Of a DNA stretch of 64,000 nucleotides, positions 41,099 through 49,376 are shown one piece after another (positions within the stretch are counted from its first letter, which is position 1; each line of letters opens with the position of its first letter). The stretch lies in assembly GCA_002390745.1 (NCBI GenBank), contig DGQK01000067.1, positions 51,862 through 115,861 of the forward strand. The letters are read 5' to 3'. The translations under genes and the position numbers were made by a program. The notes beneath the pieces are model-generated. The model saw nothing but the letters and a program-made list of their open reading frames with translations. It did not search any database and was not told where the DNA came from. This DNA comes from Bacteroidetes bacterium UBA4416. Its GTDB lineage: Bacteria > Bacteroidota > Bacteroidia > B-17B0 > Aurantibacillaceae.

Positions 41099-41860
41099 AT
41101 GGAAAACAACATCAACGTGTACATTGTAGAAGACGAAAGCATCGTAGCTAAGGATATTCAGAACAGTCTGAAAAAACTGGGTTACAATGTACTTGGTATC
41201 AGCAATAACGGAGCAGATGCTATTAAAAACATTGTGGATCTGGAGCCCAATATCGTTCTGATGGATATTATGATCAAAGGAAACATGACCGGCATTGAGG
41301 TCGCTGAGATCATTAAAAAAGAATACAACATCCCCGTTATTTTCCTGACAGCTTATGCCGACGAAAGTACGCTGGCAAAAGCCAAAATTACAGAACCCTA
41401 CGGTTACATCCTGAAACCCTTTAAAGAAATTGATCTCCATTCCACCATTGAAATGGCGATCTATAAACATAAAAAAGATACCGAAGTACAAAAGGAAAGA
41501 GACTTTCTCTACTCTTTGGTAGAGAACAAAGACGATGCAGCCAAAGACATCCTCTTTGTGAAATCGAACAGCCGACTGGTAAAAGTAAACCTGAAAGATA
41601 TCTTCTATGTGGAAGCCCTGAAAGATTATGTAGTGCTCAATACGCAATATACGCGCTACACCATCCACTCTACCATGAAAGACATCGAAAAGAAACTCGA
41701 CAATGGCGATTTCATTCGCGTGCACCGCTCTTTCATTGCACGCATTGATAAGATTCAAACAATTGAAAATCAAACAGTTGTATTGGAAGAAAACAAAAAG
41801 GTCATCCCGATCGGCGGCTCTTACCGCGACGAGCTCCTGGCCAAGTTAAACATGATCTAG
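41099..41860 (+). CDS. LytTR-family response regulator
   Basis: This is a 253-residue regulator. The receiver domain (about 5-125) has D11/D12-equivalent acidic residues (VEDES), phosphoacceptor D56 (VLMDIMIKG), T/S switch LTAYAD and K106 (YILKPF). The LytTR DNA-binding domain (about 148-250) has ILFVKSNSRLVKVNLKDIFYVEALKDYVVL and FIRVHRSFIARIDKIQ, in segments. It lies 9 bp after the multi-PAS kinase, which is its predicted partner. Confidence 0.93.
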   Translation: MENNINVYIVEDESIVAKDIQNSLKKLGYNVLGISNNGADAIKNIVDLEPNIVLMDIMIKGNMTGIEVAEIIKKEYNIPVIFLTAYADESTLAKAKITEPYGYILKPFKEIDLHSTIEMAIYKHKKDTEVQKERDFLYSLVENKDDAAKDILFVKSNSRLVKVNLKDIFYVEALKDYVVLNTQYTRYTIHSTMKDIEKKLDNGDFIRVHRSFIARIDKIQTIENQTVVLEENKKVIPIGGSYRDELLAKLNMI

Positions 41861-41941
41861 CATCCCGATAAAAGATACAACACATAAGATTAAAGACGGG
41901 TCTTTTATCCTTTATCTTACCTCTTTTATCCTCTTCAAAAA

Positions 41942-43837
41942 TTGAATTCTCAATACGACATTATAGTAGTTGGCGCCGGCCACGCCGGTTGTGAAGCCGC
42001 TGCTGCAGCTGCAAACATGGGTTCGAAAGTTTTGCTTTTAACCATGAATATGCAAACGATTGCCCAGATGAGCTGCAACCCGGCCATGGGCGGAATTGCC
42101 AAAGGACAGATCGTGCGTGAGATAGACGCCCTCGGCGGCTATAGTGGCATCGTTTCCGACAGGTCCGCCATCCAGTTCCGCATGCTCAATCGCAGCAAAG
42201 GCCCTGCGATGTGGAGCCCGCGTACCCAAAACGACCGCATGCTCTTTGCAGCTACCTGGCGCGAAATGCTGGAACAAACCCCTAATGTGGACTTCTGGCA
42301 GGACATGTGCAAGAACCTGATCATCTCCAAAGACGGAAAACGCGTGGAAGGTGTGATTACCGGCATGGGCCTTGAATTCAAAGCGAAAGCCGTGATCCTT
42401 ACCAACGGCACCTTTTTAAATGGGCTTATCCATATCGGAGAAAAGCAAATCGGCGGAGGGCGCAACGGAGAATCAGCTTCATACGGAATCACAGAGCAAC
42501 TCGTTTCCCTGGGCTTCGAAAGCGGCCGTATGAAAACAGGAACTCCTCCACGCATCGATGGCCGCTCGCTCGATTATTCTAAAATGGAAGAGCAGGAAGG
42601 CGATGCAGCAACCGATAAGTTTTCTTACCTCGACGGAACTTCGCCTTTTATTTCAGTAAACGGATCGCCTGTCAAAAAGCAGATCCCCTGCCATATCACA
42701 TACACCAACCAGGACGTGCACGAGATCCTGCGCACGGGCTTCGAAAAGTCGCCGATGTATTCAGGCCGTATTCAGGGATTAGGCCCGCGCTATTGCCCGA
42801 GTATTGAAGATAAGATCACACGATTTTCCGAACGCGACAGGCATCAGCTCTTTGTAGAGCCTGAAGGCTGGAATACTGTAGAGATTTATGTAAACGGATT
42901 TTCTACATCATTACCGGAAGACGTTCAGCAAAAAGCCCTGAGGCTTATTCCAGGATTTGAGAAAGCAAAAATGTTCCGTCCAGGTTATGCCATTGAATAC
43001 GATTACTTTCCACCAACCCAATTGAGCCTGACACTCGAAACCAAAGTCGTGGAGAATCTTTATTTTGCCGGGCAGATCAATGGTACAACCGGATATGAAG
43101 AGGCTGCCTGCCAGGGACAAATGGCCGGAATCAATGCGCACCTGAAGATCAACGAAAAAGATCCGTTCGTACTGAAGCGCCATGAAGCCTACATCGGCGT
43201 TCTCATTGATGACCTTGTAACCAAAGGCACTGATGAACCTTACCGGATGTTTACATCCCGTTCCGAATACCGGTTGTTGCTGAGGCAGGACAATGCCGAC
43301 GTTCGCCTCACGCCTCTCTCCCACTCTATTGGCTTGGCCAGCGAAGAGCGTATGGCTAAAGTCGGAGCAAAAATCAGCAATTGCGAAGGCATTATTAAAT
43401 ATTTCAAAAATAACAGTGCCGATCCGGCTGAGGTGAACAGCTACCTTGAAGAAATTAATTCCGCTCCGCTTACACAGAAATGGCGTTATTTCAACGTCCT
43501 CTCCAGGCCCGATGTTACGATTGAGCAGTTGGCTCACCACGCACCTGATGTCCGTGAAGTAATTGCTTCTTTGGATGGGGATACAGTGATGCAGGCGGAG
43601 ATTCTCATGAAATATGAGGGCTATATTGAGCGTGAAAAAGAAAATGCAGAAAAGGTGGCAAAGCTCGATAATTATAAAATTAAAGCCGATTTTGATTATA
43701 AGTCGGTTAACAGCCTTTCTTTGGAAGCAAGGGATAAACTCACCAAATTGAGGCCGGAGACCATTGGACAGGCCAGCCGGATTTCAGGGATCAATCCCGC
43801 GGACATTTCTGTTCTTTTGGTGCACCTGGGCAGATAA
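41942..43837 (+). CDS. mnmG: tRNA uridine-5-carboxymethylaminomethyl modification enzyme MnmG (GidA)
   Basis: This 631-residue FAD enzyme works with MnmE to install cmnm5 at U34 of certain tRNAs. The N-terminal FAD-binding [20 protein letters not shown] is followed by [50 protein letters not shown] and the C-terminal helical MnmE/tRNA-binding domain ([18 protein letters not shown]). The start is a TTG at 41942; no ATG gives a better N-terminus. Upstream 41886-41910 holds an imperfect hairpin that may terminate the regulator operon. In many bacteria mnmG lies beside the replication origin; here it is followed by a parS cluster. Confidence 0.96.
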   Translation: MNSQYDIIVVGAGHAGCEAAAAAANMGSKVLLLTMNMQTIAQMSCNPAMGGIAKGQIVREIDALGGYSGIVSDRSAIQFRMLNRSKGPAMWSPRTQNDRMLFAATWREMLEQTPNVDFWQDMCKNLIISKDGKRVEGVITGMGLEFKAKAVILTNGTFLNGLIHIGEKQIGGGRNGESASYGITEQLVSLGFESGRMKTGTPPRIDGRSLDYSKMEEQEGDAATDKFSYLDGTSPFISVNGSPVKKQIPCHITYTNQDVHEILRTGFEKSPMYSGRIQGLGPRYCPSIEDKITRFSERDRHQLFVEPEGWNTVEIYVNGFSTSLPEDVQQKALRLIPGFEKAKMFRPGYAIEYDYFPPTQLSLTLETKVVENLYFAGQINGTTGYEEAACQGQMAGINAHLKINEKDPFVLKRHEAYIGVLIDDLVTKGTDEPYRMFTSRSEYRLLLRQDNADVRLTPLSHSIGLASEERMAKVGAKISNCEGIIKYFKNNSADPAEVNSYLEEINSAPLTQKWRYFNVLSRPDVTIEQLAHHAPDVREVIASLDGDTVMQAEILMKYEGYIEREKENAEKVAKLDNYKIKADFDYKSVNSLSLEARDKLTKLRPETIGQASRISGINPADISVLLVHLGR

Positions 43838-43914
43838 GCCATATAGTCAGCTTGAGTCCTTTGCTTTCTTGATATAAGTGAAATCAAACAATAAAACCGG
43901 TAAACTTGTTTTAT

Positions 43915-43930
43915 AGTTCCACGTGGAACG
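43915..43930. promoter_or_regulatory. parS-like ParB-binding site 1
   Basis: AGTTCCACGTGGAACG: perfect 14-bp palindrome GTTCCACGTGGAAC, 78 bp after mnmG and 17 bp before the methyltransferase start. Confidence 0.75.
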
Positions 43931-43946
43931 TTAGAAGAACCAGATT

Positions 43947-44828
43947 ATGAAAACAATTTCTCAATGCCTTGTCTGCGGATCGACCCAGTACAGTCCTTTT
44001 CTCACTTGCAAAGATTATACTGTAAGTAAGGAAAATTTTACGATTGTGTCCTGCAACGACTGTGGTTTTAAGTTTACCAACCCACGCCCCGACGATTCCG
44101 TTCTCGGAGAATACTATAAAGCGGAGGAGTATATTTCGCATACGAATACCAGGAAAGGATTGGTCAATAAGCTATATCACCTTGTCCGTACACGCACGCT
44201 TAAGAAGAAACTAAACTTAGTTCGCTCCTATGTTTCACGTGGAACCATCCTGGATTATGGATGCGGAACCGGGATGTTTTTGAATGTTTGCAAGAAGGCG
44301 GGTTGGGAAACTTACGGCATGGAGCCCGATGATGAGGCCAGAAAAATTGCCTCGGAAGCTAACTTGAATCTTTTCTCTGACAAGGCCAGGATCAACACCT
44401 ATATTACGGATAAGAAGTTTAATGTGATAAGCCTTTGGCACGTTCTGGAGCACGTTACAGACATGGAGGAAACTTTGTCCTTTTTCAAGAACCGCCTGGA
44501 CAAGAATGGTGTTTTAATCATCGCTGTTCCTAACCATGTTTCTTTTGATGCCACACACTACGGAGAGTATTGGGCCGCTTATGATGTTCCCCGTCACCTT
44601 CACCATTTCGAGAAGAAAACCATTAAGAAACTGGTAGAGGGGAAAGGCTTCCGACTCCGCGAAACACTTCCTATGAAGTTCGATAGCTATTATGTTTCAC
44701 TCCTGAGTGAAAAATACAAGAGCCAAAAGACGAATCTTTTGAAGGCTTTTTTTGTTGGTCTCCGCTCCAATCTGACAGCGAACCACGACAGCTATTCCAG
44801 TAGCATTTATGTTTTCTCTCACGCATAG
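43947..44828 (+). CDS. Class I SAM-dependent methyltransferase with N-terminal zinc ribbon
   Basis: This is a 293-residue protein. C7, C10, C36 and C39 form a zinc-ribbon-like N-terminus (CLVCGS, CNDCGF). The SAM-binding motif ILDYGCGTGMFLNVCK lies at about 101-116, followed by FNVISLWHVLEHVTDM and LIIAVPNH motifs. Such zinc-ribbon methyltransferases often modify sugars or lipids in surface polysaccharide pathways, but the substrate here is unknown. A parS-like site at 44231-44246 lies inside the gene and encodes YVSRGT within it. Base composition is more AT-rich than mnmG. Confidence 0.85.
   Translation: MKTISQCLVCGSTQYSPFLTCKDYTVSKENFTIVSCNDCGFKFTNPRPDDSVLGEYYKAEEYISHTNTRKGLVNKLYHLVRTRTLKKKLNLVRSYVSRGTILDYGCGTGMFLNVCKKAGWETYGMEPDDEARKIASEANLNLFSDKARINTYITDKKFNVISLWHVLEHVTDMEETLSFFKNRLDKNGVLIIAVPNHVSFDATHYGEYWAAYDVPRHLHHFEKKTIKKLVEGKGFRLRETLPMKFDSYYVSLLSEKYKSQKTNLLKAFFVGLRSNLTANHDSYSSSIYVFSHA
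44231..44246. promoter_or_regulatory. parS-like ParB-binding site 2 (intragenic)
   Basis: TGTTTCACGTGGAACC, inside the methyltransferase gene; one mismatch to the outermost palindrome base. Confidence 0.7.
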
Positions 44829-45029
44829 GAATCCGTTCCATGAAACGTCTACTGCATGGAGCTAGGCTTTAAGTCTGGGTTCTTTTTTATTTCCTTATAT
44901 CTTCCTTAGTTATCCTTCCCAAGGCTGGGTCATATAGCTTTGTACACTCCTATATCATACTTGATATATGTTCCTTTTAAGGTAGAATCATAGTTGTAAC
45001 AATGCACCCAAACAGGTTTGTTGTTCTTT

Positions 45030-45045
45030 TGTTCCACGTGGAACA
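45030..45045. promoter_or_regulatory. parS-like ParB-binding site 3
   Basis: TGTTCCACGTGGAACA, a perfect 16-bp palindrome in the gene-free corridor. Confidence 0.85.
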
Positions 45046-45237
45046 TCCTTATTCTCTTCTTGCGTTTCCTGCGCTTTAACGTTCCTCCGCTATGGTCTAT
45101 AGCAGCGTTGCTTAGCCGTTATTTCGAACGCGCATGTCGTATTACTTGGCTCGATCCTTACTTAGTTACAGCGTACTTTTAGATTGGCTGACCTCCTCCA
45201 TCCAACAGGAAACAGGAAGACTTTATTTCTTGTTCAA

Positions 45238-45253
45238 TGTTTCACGTGAAACA
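45238..45253. promoter_or_regulatory. parS-like ParB-binding site 4
   Basis: TGTTTCACGTGAAACA, identical to the canonical bacterial parS palindrome. Confidence 0.9.
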
Positions 45254-45402
45254 TTTCTGGCAAATCTTATGAGACGATTAATAGCTTCATCCGGCATTTA
45301 GTATTCGGATCTGAAAGCGCATACCCTACGCTAGAAATGTCTGGCACATCCGTTAATGAATCGTATACATTAGATTTACTTAATCCAAGTAGTTTGTAAT
45401 GC

Positions 45403-45418
45403 TGTTCCACGTGAAACA
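45403..45418. promoter_or_regulatory. parS-like ParB-binding site 5
   Basis: TGTTCCACGTGAAACA, the asymmetric form well known in Bacillus. Confidence 0.88.
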
Positions 45419-45480
45419 AATCTTTCCCCTTAGTGTAACTTTTTGTAGCCCCGTATCGTCCCGGTACTAAAACATCTTAT

Positions 45481-46380
45481 ATGATAAACCATGTCTTCTC
45501 TTTTACATTATTGCTTCAGCTCCTGCCTTTTTTATTTTATGGGCAAAGCGGTCTTCGTATTTATGATCTCTCTTCATTGCAATTGCGTCTTATGAAGAAC
45601 TATCAGAAAGCCGATTCTATTAGTCGAAGCATTTTATTTAAGGATTCTATTTATACTCCATACCATGTCCTTTGGGATGGCTATATGGGCAATGGTGATG
45701 AGTTTGTGAAGTGGACAAATGAAAACCTGCGGCGATTGCCGGATATGCTTACAACAAGTAAGGAATTCAATGTAGAGGATTTGTCGAAGAATTTAGTAAA
45801 TATTGCCGCTGATCTTGAACGTCAGACCGGGTTTAAAGCAAAAGGAAACTGGTATATCTTTTACGGCCCCGCCTGGACAGATTTGGGTTCCCTGGGTAGC
45901 CGCGCCATGATCATCGACTTGAGTCATAAAAGCAACTCTTCATGCGAAAGAATAAGCCGGATGTTTCCTCACGAGCTTTGCCATCAAATCATGGAGGAAA
46001 GCAATTTGGATAAAGATACAACCGCTATTTCATCTATTATCGGTGAAGGCTTTGCGGTGTGGATGAGTATGTATTACTGGAAGGGAAAATATAGTTTAGC
46101 GGAGCTCTTAGGATACACAGAAGAGGAATTGCAGTTATGTGATAAGAATCAGGAAGCGTTAAAAACAATTTACCTGAAGTATCGGTATTCTTCCGATCCG
46201 GCAGTAATTGATTTATTCAGGGATAGAAGTTCTAAGCTTAATGAGAAGCTTCCTGGTGCAATTGGATATTATATCGGCTATCGCATTGTAGAAGCATGTA
46301 TCTCAAAACACGGTGACAATTCCTTTAGAGATTTGTTTGCAAAATCATCAAGGGACATCGCTGAGCAAAGCGGCTATTAA
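45481..46380 (+). CDS. Exported putative zinc metalloprotease (HExxH), uncharacterised
   Basis: This is a 299-residue protein with a signal peptide (about 5-21: VFSFTLLLQLLPFLFYG). FPHELCHQIM contains H164, E165 and H168 (HExxH zinc motif). IIGEGFAVWMS supplies a possible third ligand, E189, 21 residues later, a gluzincin-like layout (DUF2268-like). The catalytic segment is otherwise unfamiliar. It lies alone between parS-like sites 5 and 6, and its codon usage is AT-rich compared with mnmG. No promoter box was found. Confidence 0.65.
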   Translation: MINHVFSFTLLLQLLPFLFYGQSGLRIYDLSSLQLRLMKNYQKADSISRSILFKDSIYTPYHVLWDGYMGNGDEFVKWTNENLRRLPDMLTTSKEFNVEDLSKNLVNIAADLERQTGFKAKGNWYIFYGPAWTDLGSLGSRAMIIDLSHKSNSSCERISRMFPHELCHQIMEESNLDKDTTAISSIIGEGFAVWMSMYYWKGKYSLAELLGYTEEELQLCDKNQEALKTIYLKYRYSSDPAVIDLFRDRSSKLNEKLPGAIGYYIGYRIVEACISKHGDNSFRDLFAKSSRDIAEQSGY

Positions 46381-46406
46381 GGTCTGTCCGGCAGTTTTCT
46401 TTCCTG

Positions 46407-46422
46407 TGTTCCACGTGAAACA
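46407..46422. promoter_or_regulatory. parS-like ParB-binding site 6
   Basis: TGTTCCACGTGAAACA, same sequence as site 5, immediately next to the terminator at 46424. Confidence 0.88.
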
Positions 46423-46423
46423 A

Positions 46424-46455
46424 AAAGGGCCTGTTACTATTGTAACAGGCCCTTT
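46424..46455. terminator. Bidirectional intrinsic terminator
   Basis: Perfect 14-bp stem AAAGGGCCTGTTAC/GTAACAGGCCCTTT with a TATT loop, between convergent genes ending at 46380 and 46473. Confidence 0.85.
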
Positions 46456-46472
46456 CACTAGTGATAATCTTG

Positions 46473-47591
46473 TTATGAAATCTCTTCCCACCATTTTCCG
46501 AAAACCTGTTCTTTGCTTCCCAGCAAAACCTTCTGCCCGATCCTGGGAGTAATAATAGAAATACCTTTTTGCTTGCTGAGTACATCAATGCGCCTTAAGG
46601 GTTCATCCCAGTCGTGGTTGGCCAGGGAAAACTTCCCGGAATGGACAGGAAACAATTGCTTTGTTCCAAGATCTTTCGCAGCCATCAACACTTCTTCCGG
46701 CTTCATATGGATGTACTTCCAGTTTTTATCATACTGGCCGTTTTCCAGGATGGCCAGATCAAAGGGTCCATGTTCTTTTCCGGCATCCAGGAAGTGTGTA
46801 TCATAACCGCTATCGCCTCCAAGGAATAGTTTGAGGCTCGGTGTTTGTAACACAAAAGACAGCCACAACGCTTTATTCCTTTTAAAGCCCCTTCCGGAGA
46901 AATGCCTGGAAGGAATGGTGTGTACCTCGAAACCATCTTCCAGGATCAGGCGCTCTTTCCAATCCGCTTCGATGATGTTATTAGTCTGAAATCCCCAGTG
47001 CTCGAAGTGCTCGCCGGTACCAAGTCCGCAAATGATCTTCCTGATTCTGGGCTTCAGCTTTACAATGGTTTTATGATCGAGGTGATCCCAGTGATCGTGG
47101 CTGATGAACAGGTAATCAATTTCCGGGAATTCTTCAGGTGTGTATATATCGCTACCTTCAAATGCACGGGTTGTAAAAGCAACCGGAGATGCTGCCCCAC
47201 TCAGGACCGGATCTACCAGGATCCGCTTCCCATCCACCTGCATGAAATAAGAAGAATGCCCAAACCATATCAGTACATTCTCTTCCGGTTTGAGGTCTTT
47301 AAGATTTGTTTTTTGAGAAGGAATCGCTATGCCGGGTTTTGCCTTCGATTTATCCTTTAAGAAAAACTCTTTCAATATGGCAGAATACGTAACGCCTTCG
47401 GTCAGCGCTGGTGTGGGCCTCAGGTTCTGGAAAGATCCATCGCGGTAATGCGGCGACTGTTGAATTCGTTTCAGGCGTTGCCCCGAAGGCTCTTTACCGA
47501 ACATAGGCAGCTTCATGTAAAGGTATATGGTTAGTATAAACAGAAGGATCAATAGGAGAATGGAGAATGTTGTTGTCATCATTTCAAACAT
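46473..47591 (-). CDS. Membrane-anchored MBL-fold hydrolase (NAPE-PLD/UlaG-like)
   Basis: This is a 372-residue protein. An N-terminal helix (about 8-28) is a membrane anchor. The metallo-beta-lactamase fold has ENVLIWFGHSSYFMQVDGKRILVDPVL, in segments; the metal motif SHDHWDHLD (H165, H167, D169, H170); and later IPSRHFSGRG, FLGGDSGYDTHF and FPVHSGKF ligands. It resembles the lipid-phosphodiesterase-like (NAPE-PLD) branch, but the substrate is unassigned. It starts 1 bp after the stop of the upstream SDR gene, so it belongs to a TetR-controlled operon. Confidence 0.85.
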   Translation of the reverse strand: MFEMMTTTFSILLLILLFILTIYLYMKLPMFGKEPSGQRLKRIQQSPHYRDGSFQNLRPTPALTEGVTYSAILKEFFLKDKSKAKPGIAIPSQKTNLKDLKPEENVLIWFGHSSYFMQVDGKRILVDPVLSGAASPVAFTTRAFEGSDIYTPEEFPEIDYLFISHDHWDHLDHKTIVKLKPRIRKIICGLGTGEHFEHWGFQTNNIIEADWKERLILEDGFEVHTIPSRHFSGRGFKRNKALWLSFVLQTPSLKLFLGGDSGYDTHFLDAGKEHGPFDLAILENGQYDKNWKYIHMKPEEVLMAAKDLGTKQLFPVHSGKFSLANHDWDEPLRRIDVLSKQKGISIITPRIGQKVLLGSKEQVFGKWWEEIS

Positions 47592-47592
47592 A

Positions 47593-48408
47593 TTAGCGCA
47601 TTAAACCTAAAAGTAATTTATCAAACATCCGGTCTGGCAGAATCTTCTTCAGGAAGAGCATCGGCCTCGCCCCTGCTCCTGCCACATATCGGGTTTTGGG
47701 TTTGGAAGCAGTAATCGCTTTTAAGATGGTTTGGGCAATGACAAGAGGCTCAGAACCCATACGGCCATCTCCTTTTTCCAGGAACCTGGAGTGCTTTTCT
47801 GCAAGTTCTTTATAAGCAGTATTCCCCGAAACCTTCATTAAGTTTTCCCTGGCAATTTTATTCCATTCGGTTTTAATAGCTCCCGGTTGGATAATGACCA
47901 CCTCAATTCCAAATTGCTTCAACTCCATCCGCAGGCTGTCACTCAATCCTTCAAGTGCAAATTTAGTAGCATGGTACCAGGCACCATGAGGCTCTCCGAA
48001 CTTTCCACCCATCGACGAAATATTGATGATTCTTCCCGAGCCTTGTTTGCGCATGTGTGGTAATACCATTTGAGTCAACCGGGCCAATCCAAAAATATTA
48101 ACTTCAAACTGGTACCTCGCCTCTTCCAAAGGAACGTCTTCCAGTGATCCGTAAGACCCATAACCGGCATTATTTACCAGGATGTCAATTCTTTGTTCTG
48201 CCGAAATAATTTTTGAAACTGCCTGCTGAAGAGAGTCCTCGCGTGTGATATCCAGTTCGATGAGGTTAACGCCCAAAGCCTGGAGATCAGACATCTTTTC
48301 AATTCTTCTAGCAGCCGCATACACAATGTATCCCCTGTTGATAAGCAGGCGGGCGCTTTCTTTTCCTATTCCCGAGGAAGCCCCTGTAATTAAAGCAACT
48401 TGTTTCAT
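47593..48408 (-). CDS. Short-chain dehydrogenase/reductase
   Basis: This is a 271-residue classical SDR. The cofactor motif TGASSGIG (residues 8-15), NNAGYG (79-84), catalytic Ser in INISSMGG (about 131), Y145 and K149 (YHATK) are all present. AAARR at 31-35 after the second strand suggests NADP(H) preference. Substrate is unknown. It is the first gene of an operon with the MBL hydrolase, and a palindromic operator lies 31 bp upstream. Confidence 0.93.
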   Translation of the reverse strand: MKQVALITGASSGIGKESARLLINRGYIVYAAARRIEKMSDLQALGVNLIELDITREDSLQQAVSKIISAEQRIDILVNNAGYGSYGSLEDVPLEEARYQFEVNIFGLARLTQMVLPHMRKQGSGRIINISSMGGKFGEPHGAWYHATKFALEGLSDSLRMELKQFGIEVVIIQPGAIKTEWNKIARENLMKVSGNTAYKELAEKHSRFLEKGDGRMGSEPLVIAQTILKAITASKPKTRYVAGAGARPMLFLKKILPDRMFDKLLLGLMR

Positions 48409-48438
48409 ATATTGATTTTTAGATTAGAGTTATATTAT

Positions 48439-48458
48439 TAGAGTGACTAATCACTCTA
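48439..48458. promoter_or_regulatory. TetR-type operator O1 (upstream of SDR-MBL operon)
   Basis: TAGAGTGA-CTAA-TCACTCTA: perfect 8-bp arms. The core TGACTAATCACTC recurs at 49044-49056 in front of the regulator gene. Confidence 0.65.
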
Positions 48459-48473
48459 TTTTAGATAAAATTT

Positions 48474-49040
48474 TTAAGTAAGCATGCGCCACAACAAATC
48501 GAAGGAGTCGTCGATAAGTTGCTTCTTTTGAGCGTCTTCAGGAGCTATGTTGTGAATGTATTGGCTCATGCCGTAAATGTGATTGTTAAGAAGAACAAAC
48601 ATCAATTCAACCGGAAGGTTCTTAAAGATCTTTTGTCGGACGGCGGATTCCAGGATCTCCAGGTGAGGTTTGGTTTGCCTGCTGATTTCCTCCGGAGCAA
48701 TAAGGGACAAAAAAGGAGAGGTATTAAATTGCTGTACGAAATAAAATTCTTCTTTATGCTCTGCGGCCCAGTTCAATGTATTGGCGTAGATAATTTTCAG
48801 GTTTTCCTTGAAGCTAAGTTCTGATTGGGTGCCGTTGTGCATACGCTCGTTGAGTTTGCCTTTGATGCTGCTGTATAAAGCCACGATCAGCTCATCCTTG
48901 GTTTTGTAGTAATGGAATAAGGTGCCGTTGGCTACCCCCGCCTCCTTGGCAATGCGGCTGGTAGGTGTGCCGTGAAAACCCGACTCTACAAATAGGCGAA
49001 GCGCTGCCTTTAATATTTCCTGTTGTTTATCCGAAACCAT
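48474..49040 (-). CDS. TetR/AcrR-family transcriptional regulator
   Basis: This is a 188-residue regulator. The N-terminal helix-turn-helix (about 5-52) reads ILKAALRLFVESGFHGTPTSRIAKEAGVANGTLFHYYKTKDELI in continuous segments, the classic TetR layout. The C-terminal ligand domain is variable and suggests no inducer. It lies just upstream of the SDR/MBL operon on the same strand. Matching operator-like palindromes in front of both transcription units suggest it represses both them and itself. Confidence 0.93.
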   Translation of the reverse strand: MVSDKQQEILKAALRLFVESGFHGTPTSRIAKEAGVANGTLFHYYKTKDELIVALYSSIKGKLNERMHNGTQSELSFKENLKIIYANTLNWAAEHKEEFYFVQQFNTSPFLSLIAPEEISRQTKPHLEILESAVRQKIFKNLPVELMFVLLNNHIYGMSQYIHNIAPEDAQKKQLIDDSFDLLWRMLT

Positions 49041-49058
49041 GACTGACTAATCACTCCA
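49041..49058. promoter_or_regulatory. TetR-type operator O2 (tetR autoregulation)
   Basis: GACTGACTAATCACTCCA, immediately before the regulator ATG and abutting its -7 box. It shares the TGACTAATCACTC core with O1. Confidence 0.6.
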
Positions 49059-49066
49059 CAAAGGTA
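49059..49066 (-). promoter_or_regulatory. TAnnTTTG -7 promoter box of tetR-type gene
   Basis: TACCTTTG on the minus strand, directly adjoining operator O2, so a bound repressor would cover the transcription start. The rest of the gap 49067-49376 shows only a 14-bp direct repeat (AAAATAAACCGCAG at 49203 and 49311). Confidence 0.55.
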
Positions 49067-49376
49067 AATTATCTATTCAATCGACAAAGGCCCGGTATTT
49101 TAAAAAGTGTTAAATTTCAGGTTCAATAATTATATTGGTGCGTTGAAACTAATTTAAAGGATACCAGAATCACTTCAGGCTGATGAAAGATCCGCCGGAG
49201 TCAAAATAAACCGCAGAGTACATCATGATAGGCTCTGTCCTGTTGAATTGGTTCGAAGCTGGAAAGATGTTCCTCCCACCCCATTTTATAACATGAACCC
49301 GGCACAAGAAAAAATAAACCGCAGCCTTGCCAAGCCGACATTTTTAGTAAATTCGGCACAGCAAAAAACTACACAC

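Larger units (their letters stand above)
44829..45480. other. 652-bp gene-free corridor with three parS-like sites
   Basis: No credible gene in any frame. It holds parS-like sites 3, 4 and 5, plus a degenerate one, GTTCCA-TGAAAC at 44835-44846, with the central CG missing. A perfect palindrome TATATCA-TACT-TGATATA lies at 44951-44968. The sequence is T/C-rich on this strand. No TTATCCACA box, promoter box or RNA gene was recognised. Confidence 0.7.

Noticed and set aside
49248..49376. N-terminal extension of FumC
   Set aside because: The added 43 residues have no FumC character and known FumC begins with the MEFRIE-like sequence.
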